Source: Candidatus Pacearchaeota archaeon
GTDB lineage: Archaea; Nanobdellota; Nanobdellia; Pacearchaeales; GW2011-AR1
NCBI GenBank assembly: GCA_017608985.1
Contig: JAFCEV010000012.1
Span: 1-14,440, forward strand
Reading direction: 5' to 3'
Length of the DNA: 14,440 nucleotides
Shown: positions 1 to 4,926 of the stretch, in pieces
How the letters are laid out: every line of letters begins with the position of its first letter
Numbering within the stretch: position 1 is the first letter of the stretch
The notes under the pieces: generated by a model
What the model was told of the DNA's origin: nothing
Database searches by the model: none
The model's input: only the letters and a program-made list of their open reading frames with translations
Position numbers and translations under genes: made by a program

Positions 1-915
1 TGTGATGCTGATTATATATGTGTTGACGGGGCTTGCATCATAGAAGAAGGGGTTGAGGAATCAGAAGAAAATGAAACAGAAGAGCCAGAAGAAGTAATTG
101 AAGAAGAAAGTGAAGAACCAATTATTGTTACCACACCTGCTACACCTGAATTAACTGCTTATAAAATAGAGCCTATTACAATTAATCCATTAAATTCAAA
201 AAATATTATTTTAACTATTCTTAACAAAGGGGAAGTTTCTGCTAATGAATGTAAATTGGAAGATTCTGGTAACGAGTTTGCTTGGCTTTCTCTTTCAGAG
301 CAGGTTAAAACAATAAATCCTGGAGCTGAAGAAAGCTTCAATTTTTCCTTGCATGTTCCTGAAGATGCAGAAGAAGGAAATTATTCTTTTGCAATATTGG
401 TTCATTGTTCTGATTGTGCGGAGACTTCAAATTTTATGGTGCATGTAATCAAGAAAAGAGTATCTTTTAACATTTCAGAAGTTGAAAGAACAAGAGCAGA
501 TAGAATAAGAATTAGTTATTCTATGGAAGAGCTTTTGGGAGAGGAGCAACAAGTTGAATTAAAATTCTTCTTGCTTGATTCAAATAATCAGCAAGTTGCT
601 AATGTCTCTGAAAATAAAACTCTGTCTGCTAACTCAATTGATAGATTCAGGACAAGGATGTATATCAATGAATCTCTTGAAGGAAATCTTACATTAATGA
701 CTGATTTAAATTTAAAACAGTATGTATCTTCTGTTCAGGAAAAAATTGTTCTTACTGCACCTACAGGTTTCCTTATTTTTGAGAACATAGGTCCAGCAGG
801 AGAAGCAGCTGTAATTGTTGTATTGGTGTTGATTGTAGCAATAGTGGTATTCTTTATTCTTAAAAGGAAATTCCATCTCTTTAAGAGAGAAGGGAAATCT
901 GTTAGTAGTGCATAA
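1..915 (+). CDS. C-terminal part of a membrane-anchored extracytoplasmic protein (5' truncated)
   Basis: The reading frame is open from base 1 to the TAA at 913-915, so about 304 residues are visible and the true start lies upstream. The visible part opens with a cysteine-containing stretch (Cys 1, 7 and 13). A strongly acidic Glu-rich linker follows (about 16-40), then a Ser/Thr/Asn-rich beta-type region with several potential N-glycosylation sequons and further cysteines (Cys84, Cys136-x-x-Cys139). Near the end is one hydrophobic segment (about 271-287) followed by a basic tail (KRKFHLFKR). This indicates a single-pass protein with its bulk outside the cell and a short cytoplasmic end. The region around 100-135 (PGAEESFNFSLHVPEDAEEGNYSF-like) resembles Ig-like NEW3/CARDB-type modules of archaeal surface proteins; that assignment is an inference. 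No enzymatic motif was seen. The next gene starts 36 bp downstream with its own promoter. Confidence 0.8.
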   Translation, partial: CDADYICVDGACIIEEGVEESEENETEEPEEVIEEESEEPIIVTTPATPELTAYKIEPITINPLNSKNIILTILNKGEVSANECKLEDSGNEFAWLSLSEQVKTINPGAEESFNFSLHVPEDAEEGNYSFAILVHCSDCAETSNFMVHVIKKRVSFNISEVERTRADRIRISYSMEELLGEEQQVELKFFLLDSNNQQVANVSENKTLSANSIDRFRTRMYINESLEGNLTLMTDLNLKQYVSSVQEKIVLTAPTGFLIFENIGPAGEAAVIVVLVLIVAIVVFFILKRKFHLFKREGKSVSSA

Positions 916-916
916 C

Positions 917-930
917 GAAATATTTAAAAA
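917..930 (+). promoter_or_regulatory. BRE/TATA promoter of the glycyl-tRNA synthetase gene
   Basis: CGAAATATTTAAAAA lies here, with TTTAAA centred about 26 nt before the ATG at 952. Archaeal transcription starts roughly 25-27 nt after the TATA centre, so the message should start at or next to the A of ATG. It would be leaderless. This also supports 952 as the true start, including the N-terminal extension. Confidence 0.65.
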
Positions 931-951
931 TTTATTTGTAGTTACTAATTA

Positions 952-2622
952 ATGGCTTTTATTGTTAAAAAGAGAATTCATGGGAAAGATTATTATTATC
1001 TTCAAAAATCAAAAAGGATTGGCGGAAAAGTAAAATCTATCTGTTTAGGGTATTTAGGAAAGACAAGGAAAGATGCTGAAAAGAACATGAAGAATATTTT
1101 GGAGAAAGAAGATAAAAAAGATTCTCCAAAAAAAGAAATTGTAGATTCTTTTCAACTCGAAAAAAAGAAAATATCTATTGAAGAACTTGCAATATTCTGT
1201 AAGAGAAAAGGATTTGTATACTTGTCTGGAGAGATTTATGGGGGTCTTTCGGGTTTTTGGGATTTCGGACATTTGGGAACTGGATTAAAAAATAATTTAA
1301 AAGATGAATGGTGGAAGTTTCATGTTGTTCAGAGAGGAGATATGGTTGGGATAGATGGAAGCATAATAACTTCTCCTGAGGTCTGGAAAGCGTCAGGACA
1401 TACAGATAATTTTAACGATGTTCTTGTTATCTGCAAAAAGTGCAAAAAGCCAGCAAAAATTGATAGGCATGAACTTGGAAAAGTCAAATGCGAATGTGGA
1501 GGGGATTACGACGAGAAAACTGCAAAAAATATTCAGTTGATGTTTGAAACGAACGTTGGAGATAAAGGAAAAGCTTTTCTTAGGCCAGAAACAGCTCAGC
1601 TTATATTTACGAATTTTAAATCAGTTTATGATAATACAAGAATGAAACTTCCTTTTGGTATAGCACAGATTGGGAAAGTATTTAGAAATGAGATTGCTCC
1701 AAGAGATTTTTTATTTAGAAGCAGAGAATTTGAGCAAATGGAGCTAGAATATTTTACATCAGAAAATCAACCCTGTCCTTATCCAATTCCTTCTGTTGAA
1801 ATTTTAATTTATTCTGCTGAAGCACAGAATAAAGAAGAAGAACCTATAAAAATGAAAATAAAGGATGCTTTAAAAAAAGGAATTATAAAAAAAGACTGGC
1901 ATGCTTACTGGCTTGCAACAGAATTTATATGGTTCAAGAGTTTAGGAGCAAATCCAGAGAATTTTCGTTTAAGGCAACATAAAAAAGATGAACTTGCACA
2001 TTATTCTACTGATTGTTGGGATTTGGAATATCACTTCCCTTTTGGCTGGAAAGAATTAGAAGGAATTGCAGATAGAGGAACTTTTGATTTAAATCAGCAT
2101 GAGAAATTTTCAAAAAAAGATTTGCGAATTTTTGACGAGGGAAGCAAACAGAAAATTATTCCGCAGGTTATTTGCGAACCTAGTTTGGGGGTTGACAGGG
2201 CTTTTCTTGTATTTATGTTTGATTCTTTTTTTTATGACAAATCAAAAGAAAATATAGTCTTGAAAATCCATCCAAAACTCGCACCTGTTAAAGCTGCTGT
2301 TTTTCCAATTGTCAAAAGAAAAGATTTTGAAAAAATTTCAGAAGAGATTGTTGAAGAACTCAGGCAGGAATGGAATATTAATTATGATCAGTCTGGGAGT
2401 ATTGGAAGAAGATATGCAAGAAACGATGAGATCGGAACACCTTTTTGTATAACTATAGATGAAAAAACTTTGCAGAAGCATGATGTAACTGTCAGGTGGA
2501 GAGACACAGGAGAACAAGTAAGAATAAAAATAAAAGCCCTAAAAGAATCTCTGAGAAAAGCTATTAATGGAGAGGAACATATATTAAAATTAGGTAGAAT
2601 TGTTAATACACGAAAGAAATAA
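952..2622 (+). CDS. glyS: Glycyl-tRNA synthetase, archaeal/eukaryotic dimeric type, with an extra N-terminal module
   Basis: Class II enzyme that attaches glycine to tRNA-Gly in the cytoplasm. The 556-residue product has a core starting around residue 75 (EELAIFCKRKGFVYLSGEIYGG, typical for the family). A CxxC/CxC putative zinc site follows (Cys161, 164, 180, 182), then motif 2 (FRNEIAPRDFLFRSREFEQ, from 244), motif 3 (EPSLGVDR, 409-416) and an HGTP-type anticodon-binding domain (about 435-545). Residues 1-50 are not part of the standard enzyme. They form a compact basic module (MAFIVKKRIHGKDYYYLQKS, then GKVKSICLGYLGK) joined by a charged linker to the core. A similar opening is familiar from the N-termini of some transposases and Fic-like proteins, from memory and not from a search. 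The start is supported by a TATA box 26 nt upstream. The gene appears to be monocistronic. Confidence 0.95.
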   Translation: MAFIVKKRIHGKDYYYLQKSKRIGGKVKSICLGYLGKTRKDAEKNMKNILEKEDKKDSPKKEIVDSFQLEKKKISIEELAIFCKRKGFVYLSGEIYGGLSGFWDFGHLGTGLKNNLKDEWWKFHVVQRGDMVGIDGSIITSPEVWKASGHTDNFNDVLVICKKCKKPAKIDRHELGKVKCECGGDYDEKTAKNIQLMFETNVGDKGKAFLRPETAQLIFTNFKSVYDNTRMKLPFGIAQIGKVFRNEIAPRDFLFRSREFEQMELEYFTSENQPCPYPIPSVEILIYSAEAQNKEEEPIKMKIKDALKKGIIKKDWHAYWLATEFIWFKSLGANPENFRLRQHKKDELAHYSTDCWDLEYHFPFGWKELEGIADRGTFDLNQHEKFSKKDLRIFDEGSKQKIIPQVICEPSLGVDRAFLVFMFDSFFYDKSKENIVLKIHPKLAPVKAAVFPIVKRKDFEKISEEIVEELRQEWNINYDQSGSIGRRYARNDEIGTPFCITIDEKTLQKHDVTVRWRDTGEQVRIKIKALKESLRKAINGEEHILKLGRIVNTRKK

Positions 2623-2634
2623 AATTACTTCTTT

Positions 2635-2649
2635 TTTCCCGTCGGGAAA
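2635..2649. promoter_or_regulatory. 15-bp near-perfect palindrome, possible operator
   Basis: TTTCCCG-T-CGGGAAA is a perfect inverted repeat with 7-bp arms and one central base. It lies 13 bp after the GlyRS stop and about 35 bp before the TATA box of the next gene. It is GC-rich for this sequence. It could be a binding site for a dimeric regulator, or a small hairpin at the 3' end of the GlyRS message, where the T-run (2632-2637) precedes rather than follows it. A regulatory role is an inference. Confidence 0.35.
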
Positions 2650-2672
2650 TCAGTCACTTTAAAAAATTTCCA

Positions 2673-2690
2673 CCGAAGAATTTTTAAACA
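2673..2690 (+). promoter_or_regulatory. BRE/TATA promoter of the 29-residue basic protein gene
   Basis: CCGAAGAATTTTTAAACA matches the CGAAA-TTTAAA pattern of neighbouring promoters. Its TATA centre is about 45 nt before the ATG at 2731, which predicts a leader of about 19-20 nt, enough to carry the Shine-Dalgarno sequence found there. Confidence 0.55.
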
Positions 2691-2720
2691 ATTGATTCTT
2701 AATATAATCAATTAAAAAGT

Positions 2721-2727
2721 GAGGTGA
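2721..2727 (+). promoter_or_regulatory. Strong Shine-Dalgarno site GAGGTGA
   Basis: GAGGTGA is complementary to the conserved anti-SD end of archaeal 16S rRNA and lies 3 nt before the ATG at 2731. Most genes here appear leaderless, so this site is a main argument that the very short ORF downstream is translated. Confidence 0.65.
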
Positions 2728-2730
2728 AAA

Positions 2731-2820
2731 ATGCCGAAAAAGAAAAAAGCAAAGAAAAAGACTACAAAAAAGAAGGTGAGCAAGAAAAAGACAACTAAGA
2801 AAAAGAAAAAAAGAAGATAA
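2731..2820 (+). CDS. 29-residue lysine-rich basic protein
   Basis: The ORF encodes MPKKKKAKKKTTKKK followed by VSKKKTTKKKKKRR. About two thirds of the residues are Lys or Arg, the rest are mostly Thr, Ser and Ala, and there are no acidic residues. It has its own TATA box, a leader of about 20 nt with a strong SD and a T-rich tail after the stop, so it looks like an independent gene and not noise. The sequence resembles histone H1-like or ribosomal-protein-like tails and the lysine tail of the TFE encoded at 12337-13092. Binding to DNA or RNA by charge is the obvious inference, but there is no folded domain to assign. An alternative is a spurious ORF in A-rich DNA, which the promoter, SD and terminator argue against. 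Confidence 0.65.
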   Translation: MPKKKKAKKKTTKKKVSKKKTTKKKKKRR

Positions 2821-2821
2821 A

Positions 2822-2850
2822 TAATCTTTTTATTTTTATTTTATTATTAA
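2822..2850 (+). terminator. T-rich terminator after the basic protein gene
   Basis: Immediately after the TAA at 2818-2820 the coding strand reads repeated T-runs (CTTTTTATTTTTATTTTATTATT). Archaeal RNA polymerase terminates intrinsically at such U-rich tracts without a hairpin. The assignment is by composition and position. Confidence 0.5.
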
Positions 2851-2882
2851 TTGTAATTGTGTTTTAAATAGGGTTTGAGATA

Positions 2883-2898
2883 CGAAAAATCTTTAAAC
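2883..2898 (+). promoter_or_regulatory. BRE/TATA promoter of the HIT gene
   Basis: CGAAAAATCTTTAAAC has TTTAAA centred about 25 nt before the ATG at 2919. The transcript would start at the start codon, so the gene is predicted to be leaderless. Confidence 0.6.
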
Positions 2899-2918
2899 TA
2901 TTTCTATTTATTTTTTGT

Positions 2919-3326
2919 ATGGATGAAGATTGTATATTCTGCAAAATTGTAAGAGGAGAAATTCCTGCTAGCAAGATTTATGAGGATGATTTAGTTTTAG
3001 CCTTTCTTGATATTAATCCTGTTAATTATGGCCATACTTTAATTATTCCTAAGGAGCATTATCAATGGTTTTATGATGTTCCTGATAATATTTTAAGTCA
3101 TTTAATGATAAAATCAAAGAAGTTAGTGGCTGCTATTAAAGAAGCATTAAAATCTGATTATGTAGTGCTTTGTGTTGTAGGAATTGATGTACCTCATTTT
3201 CATCTTCACTTAGTTCCAAGATGGCTTGATGACGGAATGGCTAATTTTTGGCCTACAAAGAAATACAAAGAGGGGCAGGAGAAAGAATATGCTGAAAAAA
3301 TTAAAATGTCTCTGGAGGGAATTTAA
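2919..3326 (+). CDS. HIT-family (histidine triad) nucleotide-binding hydrolase
   Basis: The 135-residue product has the full HIT fold order. It opens with CIFCKI (Cys5, Cys8), followed by AFLDINPVNYGHTLIIPKEH (28-47) and the histidine triad H93-F-H95-L-H97-L-V-P-R. By analogy with HINT/PKCI enzymes, His95 is the catalytic nucleophile. Family members cleave nucleoside phosphoramidates or nucleotidyl conjugates such as AMP-linked compounds; the substrate here cannot be read from sequence. Length is normal for the family and the start is supported by a TATA box 25 nt upstream. The last 20 bp, including the TAA stop, overlap the 3' end of a tRNA gene on the opposite strand. The TAA corresponds to tRNA positions 54-56. 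Confidence 0.93.
   Translation: MDEDCIFCKIVRGEIPASKIYEDDLVLAFLDINPVNYGHTLIIPKEHYQWFYDVPDNILSHLMIKSKKLVAAIKEALKSDYVVLCVVGIDVPHFHLHLVPRWLDDGMANFWPTKKYKEGQEKEYAEKIKMSLEGI
3293..3306 (-). terminator. T-rich terminator of the tRNA gene, inside the HIT coding region
   Basis: Read on the minus strand, the discriminator base A73 is followed directly by TTTTAATTTTTTC. No CCA is encoded. The T-tract is a plausible intrinsic archaeal terminator and lies wholly within the last codons of the HIT gene. Confidence 0.5.
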
Positions 3327-3397
3327 CCCTCGACCTCTGCCTATCCCAAACAGATAAATTTCATGAGAGCAGCGCTCTAACTCTGAGCTACAGAGAC
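3307..3397 (-). tRNA. tRNA with CAT anticodon (elongator Met or Ile2), containing a 19-nt intron
   Basis: Read on the minus strand from 3397, the parts are as follows. The acceptor stem GTCTCTG/CAGAGAC has 7 Watson-Crick pairs, and the D stem is GCTC/GAGC. The anticodon stem CTGCT/GGCAG has one T-G pair. The anticodon CAT is at 3363-3365, the variable loop is AGGTC, and the T stem is GAGGG/CCCTC. The discriminator is A, and no CCA is encoded. A 19-nt intron (3343-3361) sits between positions 37 and 38; the mature RNA would be 72 nt before CCA addition. The anticodon stem lacks the three G-C pairs of initiators, so elongator Met or Ile2 (agmatidine-modified CAU) is likely; they cannot be separated here. 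Two oddities: the 7-nt D-loop AGAGTTA lacks the GG doublet, and the T-loop TTAAATT has A instead of C56. The 3' end overlaps the HIT gene by 20 bp. A decaying tRNA gene is possible. Confidence 0.85.
3343..3361 (-). other. tRNA intron with a canonical bulge-helix-bulge splice site
   Basis: A 19-nt intron lies between tRNA positions 37 and 38. The central 4-bp helix is CTCA (32-35) paired with TGGG in the intron. The 3-nt bulges are TGA on the 5' side (cut after G37) and ATA on the 3' side (cut before A38). The outer helix is the anticodon stem and a short AAT/GTT inner helix closes the loop. This is the textbook substrate of archaeal tRNA-splicing endonuclease, which is encoded at 4927-5448. 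Confidence 0.8.
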
Positions 3398-3416
3398 AAA
3401 ATTAATAGAATTAACT

Positions 3417-3435
3417 GCTTTAAAAATTTTCAGGT
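3417..3435 (-). promoter_or_regulatory. BRE/TATA promoter of the tRNA, embedded in the end of the S17e gene
   Basis: On the minus strand CTGAAAATTTTTAAAGCAG ends the S17e gene; its TAA stop is part of TTTTTAAA. The TATA centre is about 25 nt before tRNA position 1 (3397), so transcription should start at or within about two nt of the mature 5' end. Confidence 0.55.
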
Positions 3436-3629
3436 GAAGAATTAGGAAGTTTGTTTTTCTGTTTTTTTAATCTGACAAAATATCCTGCAAGTTTGTTTCT
3501 TAATTTTTTGCTTGGCATAGTATCTTTTAGTATCTTTTTGTTTTTTTCAAAATCATCTGTGAATTCAATTTCTTTTTCCAATAAAGCTTTTGCAGATTTC
3601 TTTATTACCTTCGATTTTATTTTTCCCAT
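3420..3629 (-). CDS. rps17e: 30S ribosomal protein S17e
   Basis: The 69-residue product opens with MGKIKSKVIKKSAKALLEKE and carries the family signature FTDDFEKNKKIL, then PSKKLRNKLAGYFVRL (39-54). It matches archaeal/eukaryotic S17e, a small-subunit protein absent from bacteria. The ATG at 3629 is chosen as start. A TTG five codons upstream would add non-family residues, whereas a TTTAAA box (3653-3658) sits 26 nt before the ATG, so the message should be leaderless. The final residues KKQKNKLPNSSPENF extend slightly past the usual end of the domain. The last codons and stop double as the tRNA promoter. The gene stands alone, unlinked to other ribosomal proteins in this window. Confidence 0.93.
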   Translation of the reverse strand: MGKIKSKVIKKSAKALLEKEIEFTDDFEKNKKILKDTMPSKKLRNKLAGYFVRLKKQKNKLPNSSPENF

Positions 3630-3649
3630 GCTAAGGAGAATCAATTTTG

Positions 3650-3660
3650 TTTTTTAAAGG
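3650..3660 (-). promoter_or_regulatory. TATA promoter of the S17e gene
   Basis: On the minus strand ACCTTTAAAAAAC places TTTAAA about 26 nt upstream of the ATG at 3629. It fixes that ATG as the start codon of a leaderless message. Confidence 0.55.
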
Positions 3661-3677
3661 TTTTTGTTAATCTTGCA

Positions 3678-3690
3678 AAAATATTTAAGG
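3678..3690 (+). promoter_or_regulatory. BRE/TATA promoter of a short transcription unit
   Basis: CAAAAATATTTAAGG has ATTTAA centred about 25.5 nt before an ATG at 3711. Spacing and composition match the other promoters here, which implies transcription of the otherwise empty region 3711-3800. Confidence 0.45.
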
Positions 3691-3710
3691 TTTAAAATTC
3701 TAAAAGAAGT

Positions 3711-3800
3711 ATGAATTTGTTACTTTGTTTTTGTTTATCAAAATCTAAAGTAGCATTAGCTAAATTTGAAGTCCAGTACTAATTCAGTGCAGGGCTTTTA
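3711..3800 (+). ncRNA. Possible short RNA or 23-residue peptide gene ending in a hairpin
   Basis: The predicted transcription start at about 3711 coincides with an ATG opening a 23-residue ORF to the TAA at 3780-3782 (begins MNLLLCFCLSKSK). No family is recognised. The ORF stop lies in the loop of a strong hairpin at 3770-3796: AGTCC-A-GTACT, loop AATTC, AGTGC-A-GGGCT, giving 10 pairs with one A-A mismatch and two G-T pairs. It is followed by TTTTATTT. The unit could be a small RNA of about 90 nt with a terminal stem, or a mini-gene with a terminator hairpin. No C/D-box or H/ACA signature could be established. This is the main content of the first half of the 3630-4010 stretch. Confidence 0.35.
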
Positions 3801-3870
3801 TTTCTGAAAAATTTTTTGGATGATTAAAGGCTCTTTGATTAGTCTGGCAAAATAAATATAAGAAGGAAAA

Positions 3871-4002
3871 ATGGAAGACCAAGAAGACCAATATATTGGA
3901 GAAATTTATTGTGAGAATGGTACGGCATACCGAACAAATATTCAGATTCACTTCAATTTAGAGAAGAGAAACAAGAAGAGAAATTTCAGATATAATAGAT
4001 GA
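3871..4002 (+). CDS. Possible 43-residue protein of unknown function
   Basis: The ORF runs from ATG 3871 to TGA 4000-4002. It encodes an acidic start (MEDQEDQYIGEIYCENG) and a strongly basic end (LEKRNKKRNFRYNR). No known motif or family is recognised. A weak purine-rich AGAAGGA lies 4 nt upstream, and an AT box (aataaatata, 3851-3860) lies only about 16 nt before the ATG, too close for a leaderless start. Evidence for expression is therefore weak. It converges on the winged-helix gene that ends at 4011. Apart from this ORF and the unit at 3711-3800, nothing else was seen between 3630 and 4010. Confidence 0.35.
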   Translation: MEDQEDQYIGEIYCENGTAYRTNIQIHFNLEKRNKKRNFRYNR

Positions 4003-4010
4003 AAATTAAT

Positions 4011-4892
4011 TTATTCCAGTTTTTCTATTTTATCTAAATTTTTTATAGCTTTTAGAAGATTGCCCAATTTTTTAGGGGCTTCTCCCAAACTAAGAATAAT
4101 ATAAGGGAGATTTAACTCTGAAGCCCTCTTGTATGCCTTTAAAATGTCGGCTTCTGTTATTCTTTTTTTATTAAATGCTATTAGAGTTTTTTCTTCTCTG
4201 TTTTCCATGATTCTTAAAACCAAGTCATTTTTACTGAAATTTTCAATATCTAAGATTTCTATTTTCTTTTCTGTTAGAAATTCTTTTACTTTACTGAAAA
4301 ATTTTTCATTTTTTTTCTGTTGTATAGCAGTTTTTTTAGATTTTTTTTTCTTTATTGGAGTTTTCTTGACTTTTTTCTTTTCAGTTTTTTTATCAAAAAT
4401 ACTCAATTCTTTATCTATTTCTTTTTGTTTATCCCCCTCTTCGCTAGGAATTTGAATTACTGGAATTTTCATTTTAAATTCAGATTCGGGAATTTTGTAA
4501 TATCTCCAGATAATCTTATCTTCTCTTTTGAAAGGTCTTGCAAAATCTTTGATTACTCTTAATGCTACTTGAATTGCTGGTTCTTGACGGGAATCTATTA
4601 GAAATTTTTTTTCTTTTAATAAGGAGAAAGCGTCTTTCTCTTTGCTTTGGAGATATTGCGAAAATTTCTCTAGAGAATATTCCTGTCCTGGAATAAAATA
4701 TAAAGGAGAATTCCCAACTCTTAAATAACTCATTCTTATTTTTTTTTCAGCAACTAATTCAGAAAGAAAAGCTGATGCGAACAATATGCTTGTTTTTATT
4801 TCATTTGCTATATGAACTGGGAGACTCGGACCTCTTCTTCTTAATACAGAAAGTATTTTTTCTTTTATTTCTGAGGTATCTTGTTGGGGCAT
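4011..4892 (-). CDS. Winged-helix protein with lysine-rich linker and nuclease-like C-terminal domain
   Basis: The 293-residue product has three parts. The N-terminus (about 6-70) reads as a winged helix (EIKEKILSVLRRRG, then VHIANEIKTSILFASAFLSELVAEKKIRM), suggesting nucleic-acid binding. A low-complexity lysine linker spans about 168-197 (KKTEKKKVKKTPIKKKKSKK). The C-terminus (about 200-293) has an alpha/beta pattern (LRIMENREEKTLIAFNKKRI, then TEADILKAYKRASELNLPYI). This recalls restriction-endonuclease-like domains of archaeal proteins, but a complete PD-(D/E)xK catalytic set cannot be identified, so nuclease activity is speculative. The ATG at 4892 has a TATA box centred about 26 nt upstream (4915-4922) that overlaps the end of the endA gene. 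Function is unknown; proximity to endA and a tRNA hints at RNA or DNA processing. Confidence 0.8.
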   Translation of the reverse strand: MPQQDTSEIKEKILSVLRRRGPSLPVHIANEIKTSILFASAFLSELVAEKKIRMSYLRVGNSPLYFIPGQEYSLEKFSQYLQSKEKDAFSLLKEKKFLIDSRQEPAIQVALRVIKDFARPFKREDKIIWRYYKIPESEFKMKIPVIQIPSEEGDKQKEIDKELSIFDKKTEKKKVKKTPIKKKKSKKTAIQQKKNEKFFSKVKEFLTEKKIEILDIENFSKNDLVLRIMENREEKTLIAFNKKRITEADILKAYKRASELNLPYIILSLGEAPKKLGNLLKAIKNLDKIEKLE

Positions 4893-4913
4893 GATAGGAA
4901 AAAAGTATTAGAG

Positions 4914-4924
4914 ATTATAAATAT
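4914..4924 (-). promoter_or_regulatory. TATA promoter of the winged-helix gene
   Basis: On the minus strand AATATTTATAATC is centred about 26 nt before the ATG at 4892. It lies just before and across the last bases of endA (4927), so the downstream gene can be transcribed independently of endA as a leaderless message. Confidence 0.5.
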
Positions 4925-4926
4925 TT

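Noticed and set aside
3307..3397. Initiator tRNA-Met
   Set aside because: The anticodon stem lacks the three consecutive G-C pairs typical of initiators, and the acceptor begins with G-C.
3801..3850. Possible C/D-box guide RNA (CTGA, GATGATT, CTGG motifs)
   Set aside because: No exact RTGATGA box occurs and the order of boxes does not fit C-D'-C'-D.
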